A stretch of DNA of 64,000 nucleotides from CABYIR01 sp038103905 (lineage in GTDB: Bacteria > Pseudomonadota > Alphaproteobacteria > Pelagibacterales > AG-422-B15). This document shows positions 45,262-54,163 of the stretch, piece by piece. The stretch covers positions 1-64,000 of the forward strand of contig JAYNZW010000003.1 of the NCBI GenBank assembly GCA_038103905.1, given 5' to 3'. Made by a program: the position numbers and the translations under genes. The notes under the pieces were generated by a model. That model searched no databases and was not told where the DNA came from. It worked only from the letters and a program-made list of their open reading frames with translations. Each line of letters begins with the position of its first letter. Position 1 is the stretch's first letter.

Positions 45262-45926
45262 TCAAGCTTTTGACCTGCGTAATTTAAAAAAGAACCCGTT
45301 TGTTCAATTGTGAAATTTTCAATTACATTAAGCATTCCAGCGACACTCTCTTCAATGCTTAATTTAGCTTTAGATGTGCCCATATCTGTTCTAACCCATC
45401 CAGGATGCATCATTAACACAGCTATATTTTCATTTTTCCAATCAATAGAAAGGCTCATAGCAGATGCATTTAAGGCAGCTTTTGAGGATCTGTAGAAGTA
45501 ATAACCACCAGAGTAATTGTCATCAATGCTACCCATCTGACTTGAAAGAAAAATGACTTTTTTAGTCGATCCTGCTTGAAGGTTCTTCATGAGTTTATGT
45601 GTTAAGCTAATAGGGGATAATGCATTAATTTTCATTTCATCTAGCCAAATATTTGGATCAAGTCCCTCAAATTGTTCTTCATGAAATATACCCGCATTAT
45701 TAATTAATATATCAATTGGAGTATCAGCAATATCTTCAACAAATTGATCAATTGTTGCATCAGATAACAGGTCTAGCTTTTTAACTTTAACGTTTGGCAA
45801 TGAATGTAATTCGTGTTCACTCGATATACTTCGTGCAGTAGCAATAATATGATTATTTTTTGATAATTGCTTTGTAAACTCTAGACCCAAGCCTTTATTG
45901 GCTCCCGTAATAATAATATTTCTCAT
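45255..45926 (-). CDS. Short-chain dehydrogenase/reductase (C-factor-like)
   Basis: A 223-residue SDR. The cofactor motif is TGANKGLGLEF at residues 6-16, followed by NNAG near 77, Ser in FLSSQMGS and the catalytic YFYRSSK (Tyr and Lys in YRSSK) near 146-152. The short form resembles the C-factor/sniffer group of NAD(P)H reductases. It leads the four-gene minus-strand operon. Substrate unknown. Confidence 0.88.
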   Translation of the reverse strand: MRNIIITGANKGLGLEFTKQLSKNNHIIATARSISSEHELHSLPNVKVKKLDLLSDATIDQFVEDIADTPIDILINNAGIFHEEQFEGLDPNIWLDEMKINALSPISLTHKLMKNLQAGSTKKVIFLSSQMGSIDDNYSGGYYFYRSSKAALNASAMSLSIDWKNENIAVLMMHPGWVRTDMGTSKAKLSIEESVAGMLNVIENFTIEQTGSFLNYAGQKLEW

Positions 45927-45964
45927 ATATCATCTGATTTTGATATAAGGTAGCTCATTACGCA

Positions 45965-46315
45965 ATGAATAATTCAATAAACATAATGAAACTTTTGTTT
46001 TACGGATACCTTGGGCTAATACTATATCTTTATGTCAAAGAAGTTCCTGATCTCAATACACCTGAATCATTAACTGATAAACACATGCATTTTATTGTAT
46101 TTTTTATACTGGGTTCAATTGCTCAGCTTATTAATGGAAAAGATAACAACTTTACATTTGGTGTTTCTCTGGCACTAATTGTTAGCTTATTCATTGAAAC
46201 ACTTCATTTCTTTCTACCTCATAGAGATTTTGAAATATTTGATGGTGTTTTTAATATTCTTGGTTGTGTATCAGCAATTTTTATTGTTTATTTGTATAGG
46301 AAAAAAACTCAATGA
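45965..46315 (+). CDS. VanZ-like membrane protein
   Basis: A 116-residue protein with four hydrophobic segments. The family pattern is visible: DKHMHFIVFFILGS, then E in FIETLHFFLPHRDFEIFDG followed by NILGCVSA. VanZ-like proteins are widespread and of unclear function; the founding member gives low-level teicoplanin resistance. The start is 38 bp from the divergent SDR. It overlaps the next gene by four bases (ATGA). Confidence 0.83.
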   Translation: MNNSINIMKLLFYGYLGLILYLYVKEVPDLNTPESLTDKHMHFIVFFILGSIAQLINGKDNNFTFGVSLALIVSLFIETLHFFLPHRDFEIFDGVFNILGCVSAIFIVYLYRKKTQ

Positions 46316-46684
46316 AATTACTTATTCGAAATATATGTCAGCCTGAAAACACTAACCCCTATGGAACTGGGCATGGCGGTTGGATTACCACTCAAATTGC
46401 TCACGGAGGCATTTATTATTCTCAATTAGTTTCTGGTGGAGCAGCAGTCTTAACTGAGGTNNNNNNNNNNTAATGTTAAATTTAAAAGTCCAATGCATTT
46501 GGGAAAGTTCATTTGTATTTATGGTGATGTTAAATCAGTTAAAGGTTCAAAAATGACTTTCTCACTTGAAGCCAGAAGAGTAGAACTTAATAAAAAAGAA
46601 GTTTTAGTTGCTGCAGGAAGTTTATCTTATGTTGCCGTCAATAAAACTGGAAAACCAAGAAAATTTAAAGCCAATTTAAAATAA
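46312..46684 (+). CDS. YciA-like acyl-CoA thioesterase (hotdog fold), crossed by an assembly gap
   Basis: The N-terminal part MKLLIRNICQPENTNPYGTG, then HGGWITTQIAHGGI, matches the hotdog active-site helix of YciA-type thioesterases (GGWIMSQMD in E. coli). After the ten N, NVKFKSPMHLGKFICIYGDV and the C-terminal ARRVELNKKEV segment continue the fold. Joining the two flanks with no missing base keeps the frame (GAG GTT AAT) and gives about 120 residues, near YciA's 132. It releases CoA from acyl-CoA in the cytoplasm. Confidence 0.82.
46461..46470. other. Assembly gap (10 N) inside the thioesterase gene
   Basis: Flanking codons join in frame if nothing, or a multiple of three bases, is missing. 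Alignment to YciA by eye suggests zero to three bases missing, so the run of ten N is a placeholder and not a measured length. Confidence 0.85.
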
Positions 46685-46688
46685 AAAA

Positions 46689-46710
46689 AGCCCCCAAATT
46701 AATGGGGGCT
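46689..46710 (-). terminator. Rho-independent terminator of the 32-residue gene, possibly bidirectional
   Basis: AGCCCCC (46689-46695) pairs with GGGGGCT (46704-46710) around an eight-base loop. Reading the minus strand, TTTTTT follows the stem, so the terminator serves the minus-strand small gene. It lies five bases after the thioesterase stop, so it could also slow plus-strand transcription, although the T tract on that side is poor. Confidence 0.85.
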
Positions 46711-46720
46711 AATTGTAGTT

Positions 46721-46819
46721 TTAATTCGGAGCTCCACTTACAAAGTGAAGGTTTCCAATATCTAAGTGATTAGGAAGACCCTCAAATGCTGTGGGCTCCA
46801 TTATACTACTAATAGACAT
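46721..46819 (-). CDS. 32-residue protein with dedicated promoter, strong ribosome site and terminator
   Basis: ATG at 46819 is preceded by AAAGGAGGTGG, an essentially perfect Shine-Dalgarno. The product is MSISSIMEPTAFEGLP followed by NHLDIGNLHFVSGAPN. It has no membrane segment, no cysteine and no PqqA-type Glu-Tyr pair. A terminator lies 11 bp after the stop, and a -35/-10 pair lies upstream. The gene is a stand-alone, probably highly translated unit. Function unknown: a small regulatory protein, a modified peptide precursor or a leader are possible. Confidence 0.65.
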   Translation of the reverse strand: MSISSIMEPTAFEGLPNHLDIGNLHFVSGAPN

Positions 46820-46862
46820 AGACCACCTCCTTTCATAAATATGTTTAAAAATATCTTACAGG

Positions 46863-46890
46863 TATATAATGTTCATGATTCTATTTTCAA
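46863..46890 (-). promoter_or_regulatory. Predicted sigma-70-type promoter of the 32-residue gene
   Basis: On the minus strand, TTGAAA (46890-46885) and TATATA (46868-46863) are separated by 16 bases. Transcription would start about 35-40 bp before the ATG at 46819. The plus-strand MAPEG start at 46906 lies just beyond, so both genes share this interval. Confidence 0.5.
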
Positions 46891-46905
46891 GCAAGGAGAT
46901 TCAAC

Positions 46906-47337
46906 ATGAGCACTGAAATATTTTATCCAATGTACTATATGCTACTGCTATCAGTAGCAGTTTTTCTATTTACTACTCTTATAAGAATGAAGGAAATTTA
47001 TGTTGATAAAACAAGCCCTGGTGAAGATTTTAGGCATGCACTTTTTCCTAATGGTAGCACAATACTAAAAAATGCTCAGAAAAATCATACAAATTTATTT
47101 GAATATCCTGTTTATTTTTGTGCCATTTGTATAATTATATTTGTCACTGGTAATGTAGATGCGTACTTCGTTAAACTAGCTTATTGGTATTTTTATTTAC
47201 GCTTAGCTCATACAATATATCATATTTTTCTTAATCGCCTCATTATTGACGGTGGTCTTCCCCTTAGGGCCATGTTGTGGACACCAGCATTAGCAATAAT
47301 GGTATGGATGTGGGTAAGATTAATAGGAATGCTATAA
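46906..47337 (+). CDS. MAPEG-family membrane protein, copy 1
   Basis: A 143-residue protein with four membrane segments. KNAQKNHTNLFEYPVYF and YLRLAHTIYHIF are the two conserved MAPEG motifs (family of microsomal glutathione transferases and related proteins). CAAGGAGATTCAAC before the ATG is a good ribosome site. It is the first of two tandem homologues. Bacterial MAPEG proteins may conjugate or reduce lipid hydroperoxides with glutathione; the actual role here is unknown. Confidence 0.85.
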   Translation: MSTEIFYPMYYMLLLSVAVFLFTTLIRMKEIYVDKTSPGEDFRHALFPNGSTILKNAQKNHTNLFEYPVYFCAICIIIFVTGNVDAYFVKLAYWYFYLRLAHTIYHIFLNRLIIDGGLPLRAMLWTPALAIMVWMWVRLIGML

Positions 47338-47368
47338 CTCTTAATCTTTATTAATAATCATTAGTAAA

Positions 47369-47779
47369 ATGTTTGAAAGCATTCTACCTCCTTGTTTGAC
47401 ACTAATGTTTCTAACTATGATTGTTAGTTTTTATCATACCTACGGATCAATCAAATTAATGAGGCCGGGAAAAGATTGGGAAAATGGAATACCATCTGAT
47501 CCTTACCCAAATGCTCCTCAAAGTCTCCAAATGATAAAGAATAATATAAAAAATCTATTTGAATATCCGATTATTTTTTATGTTTTATCTATTTTAATAT
47601 ATTTACAAACTATATCTGATAGCTGGTTAATCTATCTTGCATGGATTTATGTATTATTGAGGATTGCTCATTCATTTTATCATATATTTATGAATAATAC
47701 TCACTTGAGAGGCGGATTTTGGCTCATAAGTCAGTTTACACTGCTTGCAATTTTAGTGAGGTTTATAATTATTATTTAG
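47369..47779 (+). CDS. MAPEG-family membrane protein, copy 2
   Basis: A 136-residue homologue of the preceding gene, 31 bp downstream. It keeps the KNNIKNLFEYPIIFY and LLRIAHSFYHIFMNN motifs. The two share little outside these motifs, so the duplication is old or the second was acquired separately. Its end overlaps the convergent Mpo1-like gene by eight bases. Confidence 0.83.
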   Translation: MFESILPPCLTLMFLTMIVSFYHTYGSIKLMRPGKDWENGIPSDPYPNAPQSLQMIKNNIKNLFEYPIIFYVLSILIYLQTISDSWLIYLAWIYVLLRIAHSFYHIFMNNTHLRGGFWLISQFTLLAILVRFIIII

Positions 47780-48113
47780 ATTCAACACCAGCATCATTCA
47801 GTGCTGTCTTTAATTTGCCAGTTAACATTAGTAGTGTCATATGATGATCTCCAATTTGTGACCACCATGGATATTCAAATGTTGCAGGTTTATTGTGTTC
47901 AATGAAAAAATGACCAATCCAAGCAAAAGCATAGCCGCACACTAAAGCTAGAGGAATGAAAAGCCAGCTTTGGGTGAATATAGAGGTCCATAAGATAATT
48001 TGCCCTAAGCCTGTACCAATATAATGAAGAATACGAGTATTACGCTTGCTGTGTTCTCTTAGATAATATGGAAAAAAGTCTTTATAACTTGTATATCTTG
48101 ATGGATTTTTCAT
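47772..48113 (-). CDS. Mpo1-like (DUF962) membrane protein
   Basis: A 113-residue protein with two to three hydrophobic segments and the conserved histidine set of the family: HSKRNTRILHYIGTG, GHFFIEHNKPATFEYP and GDHHMTLLML. Yeast Mpo1 is an iron-dependent dioxygenase for alpha-oxidation of 2-hydroxy fatty acids. Conserved histidines suggest this copy could be active. It converges on the MAPEG pair, also lipid-related. Confidence 0.88.
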   Translation of the reverse strand: MKNPSRYTSYKDFFPYYLREHSKRNTRILHYIGTGLGQIILWTSIFTQSWLFIPLALVCGYAFAWIGHFFIEHNKPATFEYPWWSQIGDHHMTLLMLTGKLKTALNDAGVESK

Positions 48114-48136
48114 ATTGAATCAGTATATTACTTTTT

Positions 48137-48217
48137 ATGAATCTAGACAATAAAGTTATGTACGTGGTTGTAGCAATTTTTGTTACATATATTGCTTATT
48201 CAAGTTTTTCAGCCTAA
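48137..48217 (+). CDS. Possible 26-residue membrane peptide
   Basis: ATG 48137 to TAA 48215-48217 encodes 26 residues, with one helix VMYVVVAIFVTYIAYS. It sits just upstream of the DUF998-like genes. TTACTTTTT gives no ribosome site. Evidence is hydrophobicity and position only. Confidence 0.25.
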   Translation: MNLDNKVMYVVVAIFVTYIAYSSFSA

Positions 48218-48224
48218 TTTTCTC

Positions 48225-48929
48225 ATGAATCGTTTTTGGTGTTTATACGTACCAAGGTTTACTGTTATTTTTTTTCTAGTGTCAATTTGTATTGCAATAC
48301 TTCTTTATCCAGGCGGTAATCATTTGGAGACAGATCAAACAGGTTACTCATTAAGTAAAAATTTTATAAGTGAACTTGGTCGATTTAAGACTATGTCGGG
48401 TGATAATAATTTTTTTTCTGCATTTTTATTTATCATTGCTAGCTTTATTAATGTTTTACAGGGCATTGCTTTTTTGTTTATAGCTAAATTATTTCATCAA
48501 AATAAAATTTCTTATGTCTTTGCTACCATTGGTGCAATATTCATTTTTATTGGAAATTTGTTTTTTGTAGGCGTATGTCTTACTCCTGAGGATCTTTTTT
48601 TTGATGAACATATATTCTTTGCTCAAAATGGATTTAATTTTGCCTCTCTGGGTATTTTCTCTCTAAGCATTGCTGTCATCTTAAGTCGCATGAAAAACAT
48701 GTATGCACTTATCTCTCTAGTTTTAATGTTTTTGCTTGTCATTTATTCAACTACTGTAGGACATATTCCTGAAATTAACCCATCAGATACAGTTCTTTAC
48801 GCAAATACATACTCAATGGACACTCAAATATTTAAAGTAATTATGCAAAAATTAATTGTTGCAACCCTAATGATGTTTGTCTTTACCTTTACTTTTGGCT
48901 TAAATGCATTAATTAAAAATCATGATTGA
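48225..48929 (+). CDS. DUF998-like six-helix membrane protein, copy 1
   Basis: From the ATG at 48225 it has 234 residues and about six membrane segments. ILLYPGGNHLETDQTGYSLS, then NFISELGRF after the first helix, is the typical start of DUF998-like proteins. LTPEDLFFDEHIFFAQNGF lies in the centre. It is the first of a tandem pair and overlaps the second by eight bases. Function unknown. A longer frame from a non-ATG at 48180 is unlikely. Confidence 0.7.
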   Translation: MNRFWCLYVPRFTVIFFLVSICIAILLYPGGNHLETDQTGYSLSKNFISELGRFKTMSGDNNFFSAFLFIIASFINVLQGIAFLFIAKLFHQNKISYVFATIGAIFIFIGNLFFVGVCLTPEDLFFDEHIFFAQNGFNFASLGIFSLSIAVILSRMKNMYALISLVLMFLLVIYSTTVGHIPEINPSDTVLYANTYSMDTQIFKVIMQKLIVATLMMFVFTFTFGLNALIKNHD

Positions 48930-49635
48930 TAAATTAACTGTATATCCCATCCGAATAATGGTTATTTATTTTGTTATTGTTAACTCTATCGCTATTTATT
49001 TATTTCCTGGAGGTTCGTTATACGACTCGTCTCTAACAACTTATTCATTTAGTGAAAATTTTTTTAGTGATTTAGGAGTTTATGAAACTATAAGAGGTGA
49101 GCAAAATTTTTTTGCATGCTTCTTATTTAATTCAACTCTTGTTATGATGGGTTTTGCATGCCTTTCTTTCCTATTTGTACCAAGATTATTTAAAGGCAAC
49201 AAAGCATCGTATATTTGTGCTGCCATAGGCTCTTACATTGCTATTCTTTCAGGCCTTTCATTTCTAGGTGTTGGCTTAACTCCAGCTGATTTGTATTTTC
49301 ACGAACATGTATTTTTTGTTATTGTTGGATTCAGATCAATGGTCCCAGGATTATTTTTTCTAACTATTGCTTTTTTCTTGAGTCCTGTAAGCAATAAATA
49401 CACTACGGCATCAATTTTATTTTTAGTTTCAATTACTGTTTATTCGATATTTGAAACATCAAATCCACCTGAAACAAGTCCACGTGAAAACATTGAGTTA
49501 TTTAGAGAAACGGTTGATTATAATCGTATGGTTATTTCTGTAATTGCTCAAAAGGTAATAGCGCTAATTTCTTTTATCAGTTTCTTTGTTTTTACTTATG
49601 GTTTCTATCAATTAACGCTGCTTAAGAAACATTAG
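48922..49635 (+). CDS. DUF998-like six-helix membrane protein, copy 2
   Basis: A 237-residue paralogue of the preceding gene, sharing LFPGGSLYDSSLTTYSFSEN, FFSDLGVY and GLTPADLYFHEHVFFVIVGF. The starts overlap (ATG 48922 inside the first gene's end), so they are co-translated and may form a heteromer. It converges on the amidase with a 14-base overlap at the 3' ends. Confidence 0.7.
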   Translation: MIDKLTVYPIRIMVIYFVIVNSIAIYLFPGGSLYDSSLTTYSFSENFFSDLGVYETIRGEQNFFACFLFNSTLVMMGFACLSFLFVPRLFKGNKASYICAAIGSYIAILSGLSFLGVGLTPADLYFHEHVFFVIVGFRSMVPGLFFLTIAFFLSPVSNKYTTASILFLVSITVYSIFETSNPPETSPRENIELFRETVDYNRMVISVIAQKVIALISFISFFVFTYGFYQLTLLKKH

Positions 49636-51127
49636 GTTTTTTATTTATCCACGGACTAGCTTTTTCAATCTGTGAAGCCAAATCAATTAGGGTTTCTTCA
49701 TCAGCATATCGTGCTGCAATTTGTACACCTAACGGCATATCTTTATCAGTATAATAAGTTGGCATTGATATAGAAGGCTGACCTGTGACGTTCTGAAGTA
49801 AAGCGTCAGGCGCAAACCAAAGACTATCAGGCGCGAGCTTATTCAATAATTTATCTCGAATTGAATGATTTCTAAATAATGATCCTAATCTTAATGTCAT
49901 CACAATATCATTAATTAATTCTGCAGACTTCTTTGGTCTTAATTCACCTAACAAAGGGGCAGATTGTGAGATAATAGGCATAATGACAGCATCATAATCA
50001 TTTGTTTGCTGCATAACTTCTCTTGAAATTTTTTGGATCGTATATCTTGCCCAAGTATAATCACTTCCTCTAAAACTCTTTCCTAAATAATCAAACATTC
50101 TTGATGCATTTTCAACTTCCCTTTTTTTGTAAGTTCGCCCAACAAGATCTTTTAATTCATTAAACATTTGAGACACATGAGATGAAATAATAATTACAAA
50201 TGCTCTTGATAATAATAATCCATCATATTCTATTTTTACTTCTTCAACTTCATGACCGAGATCTTCGCAGATTTTTGCATTAAAACGAACAGCATTCTTT
50301 GCATCATCAGATATTGAAACTGGAATTCTTGTATCTGTATTAAAACCTATTTTATATTTTTTATTTTTGTCTAAGGCATTAATAAGAGTTCCTTTATCAT
50401 AGTGAACTGAATAGGGGTCACCTATTTCTTGACTGAAAAGTTCATTATACATAAATGCTGTATCTCTTACTGTTCTTGATAAAATTCCTGAATGAGTAAG
50501 TCCTCCCCATTTATCACCATGAGATGGTGAGAAAGATATTCTTCCTCTTGTAGGTTTTAGTCCAACTGTTCCACAAGCTGCCGCAGGTATACGAATTGAC
50601 CCACCGCCATCACTTGCATGAGCGATTGGAACAGCCCTTGAGGCTACCGCTGATCCTGCTCCACCACTTGATCCTCCTGTTGATCGTTCTGTATCCCAGG
50701 GATTTCGGGTTGGCTTAAAAGCAGTTGGCTCTGTAGTAATCATTAGCCCAAATTCTGGTGTAGCTGATTTACCACATATTAAAGCACCAGAGTTTGTAAA
50801 TTTTTTAGATAAGCTATTATTAAACTTCATTGGAATATTTTTAAGATAATTGCTGCCTTGCATCATAGGAACACTATATAAAGAACTATCCATATCTTTC
50901 ATTAACATAGGGACACCAGCAAATGGCCCATTTAGCTCCTTATTTCGATTCAACGATTCCATTGCAAAATGATAGGTTTTTTGATGCATGAAATTTAGAG
51001 TAGGGTCTAGCTTTTCTATTAATTCAATTGCTGTGTCTAGAACGTCAATAGACTGTATTTTTTTTGATTTTATAAGCTCAGCAATTCCAACAGCATCAAA
51101 ATCTGTATATTCTTTAAAAATAGGCAT
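49622..51127 (-). CDS. Amidase signature-family hydrolase
   Basis: A 501-residue amidase. Catalytic elements are the Lys in VPMLMKDMD, the glycine/serine core RSTGGSSGGAGSAVASRAVP with the cis-Ser, and the nucleophile Ser in DGGGSIRIPAAACG. The family hydrolyses amides by a Ser-cisSer-Lys triad. No GatB or GatC is nearby and the C-terminus is not GatA-like, so it is a general amidase and not the tRNA amidotransferase. It is divergent from the DUF502 gene with 69 bp between starts. Confidence 0.9.
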   Translation of the reverse strand: MPIFKEYTDFDAVGIAELIKSKKIQSIDVLDTAIELIEKLDPTLNFMHQKTYHFAMESLNRNKELNGPFAGVPMLMKDMDSSLYSVPMMQGSNYLKNIPMKFNNSLSKKFTNSGALICGKSATPEFGLMITTEPTAFKPTRNPWDTERSTGGSSGGAGSAVASRAVPIAHASDGGGSIRIPAAACGTVGLKPTRGRISFSPSHGDKWGGLTHSGILSRTVRDTAFMYNELFSQEIGDPYSVHYDKGTLINALDKNKKYKIGFNTDTRIPVSISDDAKNAVRFNAKICEDLGHEVEEVKIEYDGLLLSRAFVIIISSHVSQMFNELKDLVGRTYKKREVENASRMFDYLGKSFRGSDYTWARYTIQKISREVMQQTNDYDAVIMPIISQSAPLLGELRPKKSAELINDIVMTLRLGSLFRNHSIRDKLLNKLAPDSLWFAPDALLQNVTGQPSISMPTYYTDKDMPLGVQIAARYADEETLIDLASQIEKASPWINKKPNVS

Positions 51128-51196
51128 AAATAATTATAAATAAGATTATTTTATGGTATTCTTTAATTTAATTTTGAAAAGCAATAATTACATTTA

Positions 51197-51796
51197 ATGT
51201 CATTTATTAAAAGATATTTTCTAACAGGTTTATTAGTTTCAGCTCCAATTGGTGCAACTATATATATTACAATATTTATTGTTGAATTTATTTCTGGTTT
51301 AGTTCCAGATAGATTTAACCCAAATAACTTACTACCGGAATTTATTGGTTATAAAATTCCAGGGCTTGAGCTACTAATTGCTTTTTTAACATTTATTCTT
51401 CTTGGAATTATCTTTTCTACTTTATTTGGAAGATCATTATTAAGTTATTTTGATAATTTAATTACTAGAATTCCTTTTGCTGGGAACGTCTATAAAGCTA
51501 TTAAGCAAATTACTGAAACATTCTCAAATGCAGATGGCGCATATCAAAAAGTTGTTCTAATTGAATATCCGAGAAAAGGAGTTCACGCAATTGGTTTTAT
51601 GACCGGTAGCACTAAAGGAGAGATAAGAACAAAGACTGAAAAAGAAATGGTTAATGTTTTTGTTCCTACAACACCAAACCCTACATCTGGCTTTCTATTA
51701 TTATTTCCTGTAGAGGATGTAATTGAGCTGGATATGTCCGTTGAAGATGCGATTAAACTTGTTGTATCTGCTGGAATGGTTATCCCAAACGAATAG
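51197..51796 (+). CDS. DUF502 family membrane protein
   Basis: A 199-residue protein with two N-terminal membrane helices and the family signature FLTGLLVSAPIGATIYI, RIPFAGNVYKAIKQITET and FVPTTPNPTSGFLLLFP. DUF502 is found widely in proteobacteria and plants (LIKE-COV) without an assigned function. It ends at the last base before the convergent recG stop. Confidence 0.9.
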   Translation: MSFIKRYFLTGLLVSAPIGATIYITIFIVEFISGLVPDRFNPNNLLPEFIGYKIPGLELLIAFLTFILLGIIFSTLFGRSLLSYFDNLITRIPFAGNVYKAIKQITETFSNADGAYQKVVLIEYPRKGVHAIGFMTGSTKGEIRTKTEKEMVNVFVPTTPNPTSGFLLLFPVEDVIELDMSVEDAIKLVVSAGMVIPNE

Positions 51797-53867
51797 TTAG
51801 CCCGATTTAAGATAATCTATTGCTACTTCATTTTTGAATAGGTGTAATAGTATTCTAAGCGCTTTTCCCTTTTCAGTTTTTAAATTTGGATCGTTCTCAA
51901 CAATTGATACGGCTTCAGAACGAGCAAGTTTGAGGAGATCTTTGTGAACATCTAAATTTGATAATTTAAATTCTGGAAGCCCACTTTGTCTTGCTCCCAA
52001 GATTTCACCTGCGCCCCTAATATCAAGATCTTCTTCTGCAATTTTAAATCCATCATTTGTTTCTTTCATAATTTTAAGTCTTTTTTTAGCGGTATCACTT
52101 AATGGGCTGGTGAACAACAATATACAACTTGATTGCTTTTTACCTCTTCCAACACGACCTCTTAACTGATGTAATTGAGATAAACCAAAGCGTTCTGCAT
52201 TTTCAATAACCATTAATGTTGCATCAGGATCATCAATTCCAACTTCAATGACCGAAGTAGCTATTAATATCTTAATATCTCCGTCTTTAAACTTAGACAT
52301 GATATCGTTTTTTTCTTCTTGGTTCATTTTACCATGAACCATGCCAACGTCTTTGTTTGAATAGTAACTTGATAAGTCCTTCAACCTATTTTTTACTGAT
52401 TGCAATTCCAATTTGTCTGAATCATCAACTAAAGGACAGACCCAGTAAATCTTTTCACCATTTTTTATTTTTTTTAAAAGTGCTGACTTTAGTTGATCAA
52501 TTTTATTAATACTAACTGATTTTGTTACGATATCTTTCCTATGAATTGGCTTACTTTTTATTTTTGATATATCCATATCTCCATAGGATGCTAATTCTAA
52601 AGTTCTTGGAATAGGGGTTGCAGTCATTAACAAGATATCACACTCATTTCCTACTTTTTCACTCAACATAATTCTTTGATGAACTCCAAATTTATGTTGT
52701 TCATCAATTACAATAAGGCCAACATTATCTATTTCTACTTTTTCCTGAAAAAGAGCATGAGTTCCTATCAATATATCAGCTTCAAAATTATGCTCTTTTC
52801 TTGTTGATGATGTAATCAATGAACAATTAAGACCCATCTTCGATGCATATTGATTAATTGTATTGTAGTGTTGCTCAGCAAGTAATTCAGTAGGAGCCAT
52901 AAAAATTGATTTTTTACCATTCTCAGCAACTTGTAATATTGAAAACAATGAAACAATAGTTTTACCACTCCCAACANNNNNNNNNNACATCACCCTGTAT
53001 AAGTCGAAGCATTTTCGTGGGTGATGAGAGGTCGTCTGAAATTTCTTTAATCGTTTTTACTTGATCTTTAGTTAATTCAAACTCAAGAATGGATTTCAAT
53101 TCATTTATTAATTTATTAGATGGCTTAAGAACATTTCCTTTAATTTTATTAATTTTTTGTTTAATTAATCTGATTGTAAGTTGATGTGATAAAAGTTCAT
53201 CAAATACTAATCGTTCCAAATATGGACTCTGATTTATCTCAAGGGCTTCACTAGGATTATGAAGTTCATCAAGACTTTTTTTCCAGGAATACCAATTTCT
53301 ATCTGCCATTAATTTATCATCAAGCCATTCAGGCAGACTATTTGTTTGAGATAAGGCTGTATTAATTGCTTTCCTGAGTGATTTTGATGTTAATCCTGAG
53401 GTTAAAGGGTAAATAGTTTCAATTGTTTTGACAGAATCAATGTCTTCTAAGCTCGCAATATGATGTGGATGTGTGATTTGAAAACTATCTTTATATTGCT
53501 CAACTTTTCCACTCACTACTTTTTGACTTCCAACAGACAACATTTGCCTTAAATATTGACCCCGTATATTAAAATATACTAAGGACATAATTCCAGTTTC
53601 ATCAGAACATATGACTCGGTAAGGCATTCTTTTGTTAAATGCTTGTATGTGTTTTTCAATTGTCACTATTATTGTTGCGATTTCTCCACTCTTGAGATTA
53701 GTAATTTTAGGGCTATTTCTTCTATCAATGATAGCTACTGGACGATGGAATAGTAAATCTATTAAATATCTACCGCATAATCTTTCTATTAGTTTTGCGT
53801 ATTTTGGACCTATTCCTTTTATCGTAATAATATTAGAAAATAGGTTGTATAGAATTTTTGGTCTCAT
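51797..53867 (-). CDS. recG: ATP-dependent DNA helicase RecG, crossed by an assembly gap
   Basis: The N-terminal wedge domain (ITIKGIGPKYAKLIERL and DLLFHRPV) is followed by the helicase core. At the gap the left flank ends RLIQGD-V and the right flank begins VGSGKT, which is Walker A GDVGSGKT. Removing the N and a shared TGT restores the frame exactly, for 685 residues, the normal RecG length. DEQHKFG (motif II), TATPIPRTL (III), and QLRGRVGRG (VI) follow. RecG remodels stalled forks and Holliday junctions. It starts 29 bp from the divergent sdhE. Confidence 0.95.
52977..52986. other. Assembly gap (10 N) in the Walker A codons of recG
   Basis: The two contig ends overlap by TGT: on the minus strand the left ends GATGT and the right begins TGTTGGG. 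Merging gives GATGTTGGG and the canonical Walker A. No sequence is missing; the N run is artificial. Confidence 0.85.
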
Positions 53868-53896
53868 ATAAGTAGTTAATAAATTAATAGAATATC

Positions 53897-54163
53897 ATGG
53901 AAAATATAGAAATATTTAGAAAAAAACTTCTTTATAAAGCATCACATAGAGGCACAAAGGAAATGGATATTTTAATGGGCAACTTTGCAGATAAATTTAT
54001 TCAATTATTCGATGACAATGAATTATCATTGTTAGATATTTTGTTAGATCAAGATGATGATCATATTTATAAAATCATATTAAAAAAAACTTCTATACCA
54101 GAGAATATAGATAATAGAGTTACAAAACTTCTTATCGATTTTGCAAATACTATTAATGAGTAG
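53897..54163 (+). CDS. sdhE: FAD assembly factor SdhE
   Basis: An 88-residue protein with the SdhE motif RGTKE (18-22) in SHRGTKEMDILMGNFAD. SdhE promotes covalent FAD attachment to succinate dehydrogenase SdhA. The length and helical composition fit. In alphaproteobacteria it typically lies between recG and mfd, as here. It overlaps the mfd start by eight bases. Confidence 0.92.
   Translation: MENIEIFRKKLLYKASHRGTKEMDILMGNFADKFIQLFDDNELSLLDILLDQDDDHIYKIILKKTSIPENIDNRVTKLLIDFANTINE

Noticed and set aside
46721..46819. PqqA or mycofactocin-type peptide precursor
   Set aside because: No Glu-x3-Tyr and no C-terminal Val-Tyr; no radical SAM maturase is within the window.
49622..51127. gatA of the tRNA amidotransferase
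   Set aside because: No gatB or gatC next to it and the C-terminal part differs from GatA; it is left as a general amidase.
54141..54155. TTG start for mfd fifteen bases upstream
   Set aside because: The ATG at 54156 overlaps the sdhE stop in the usual coupled way; the longer start adds only five atypical residues.
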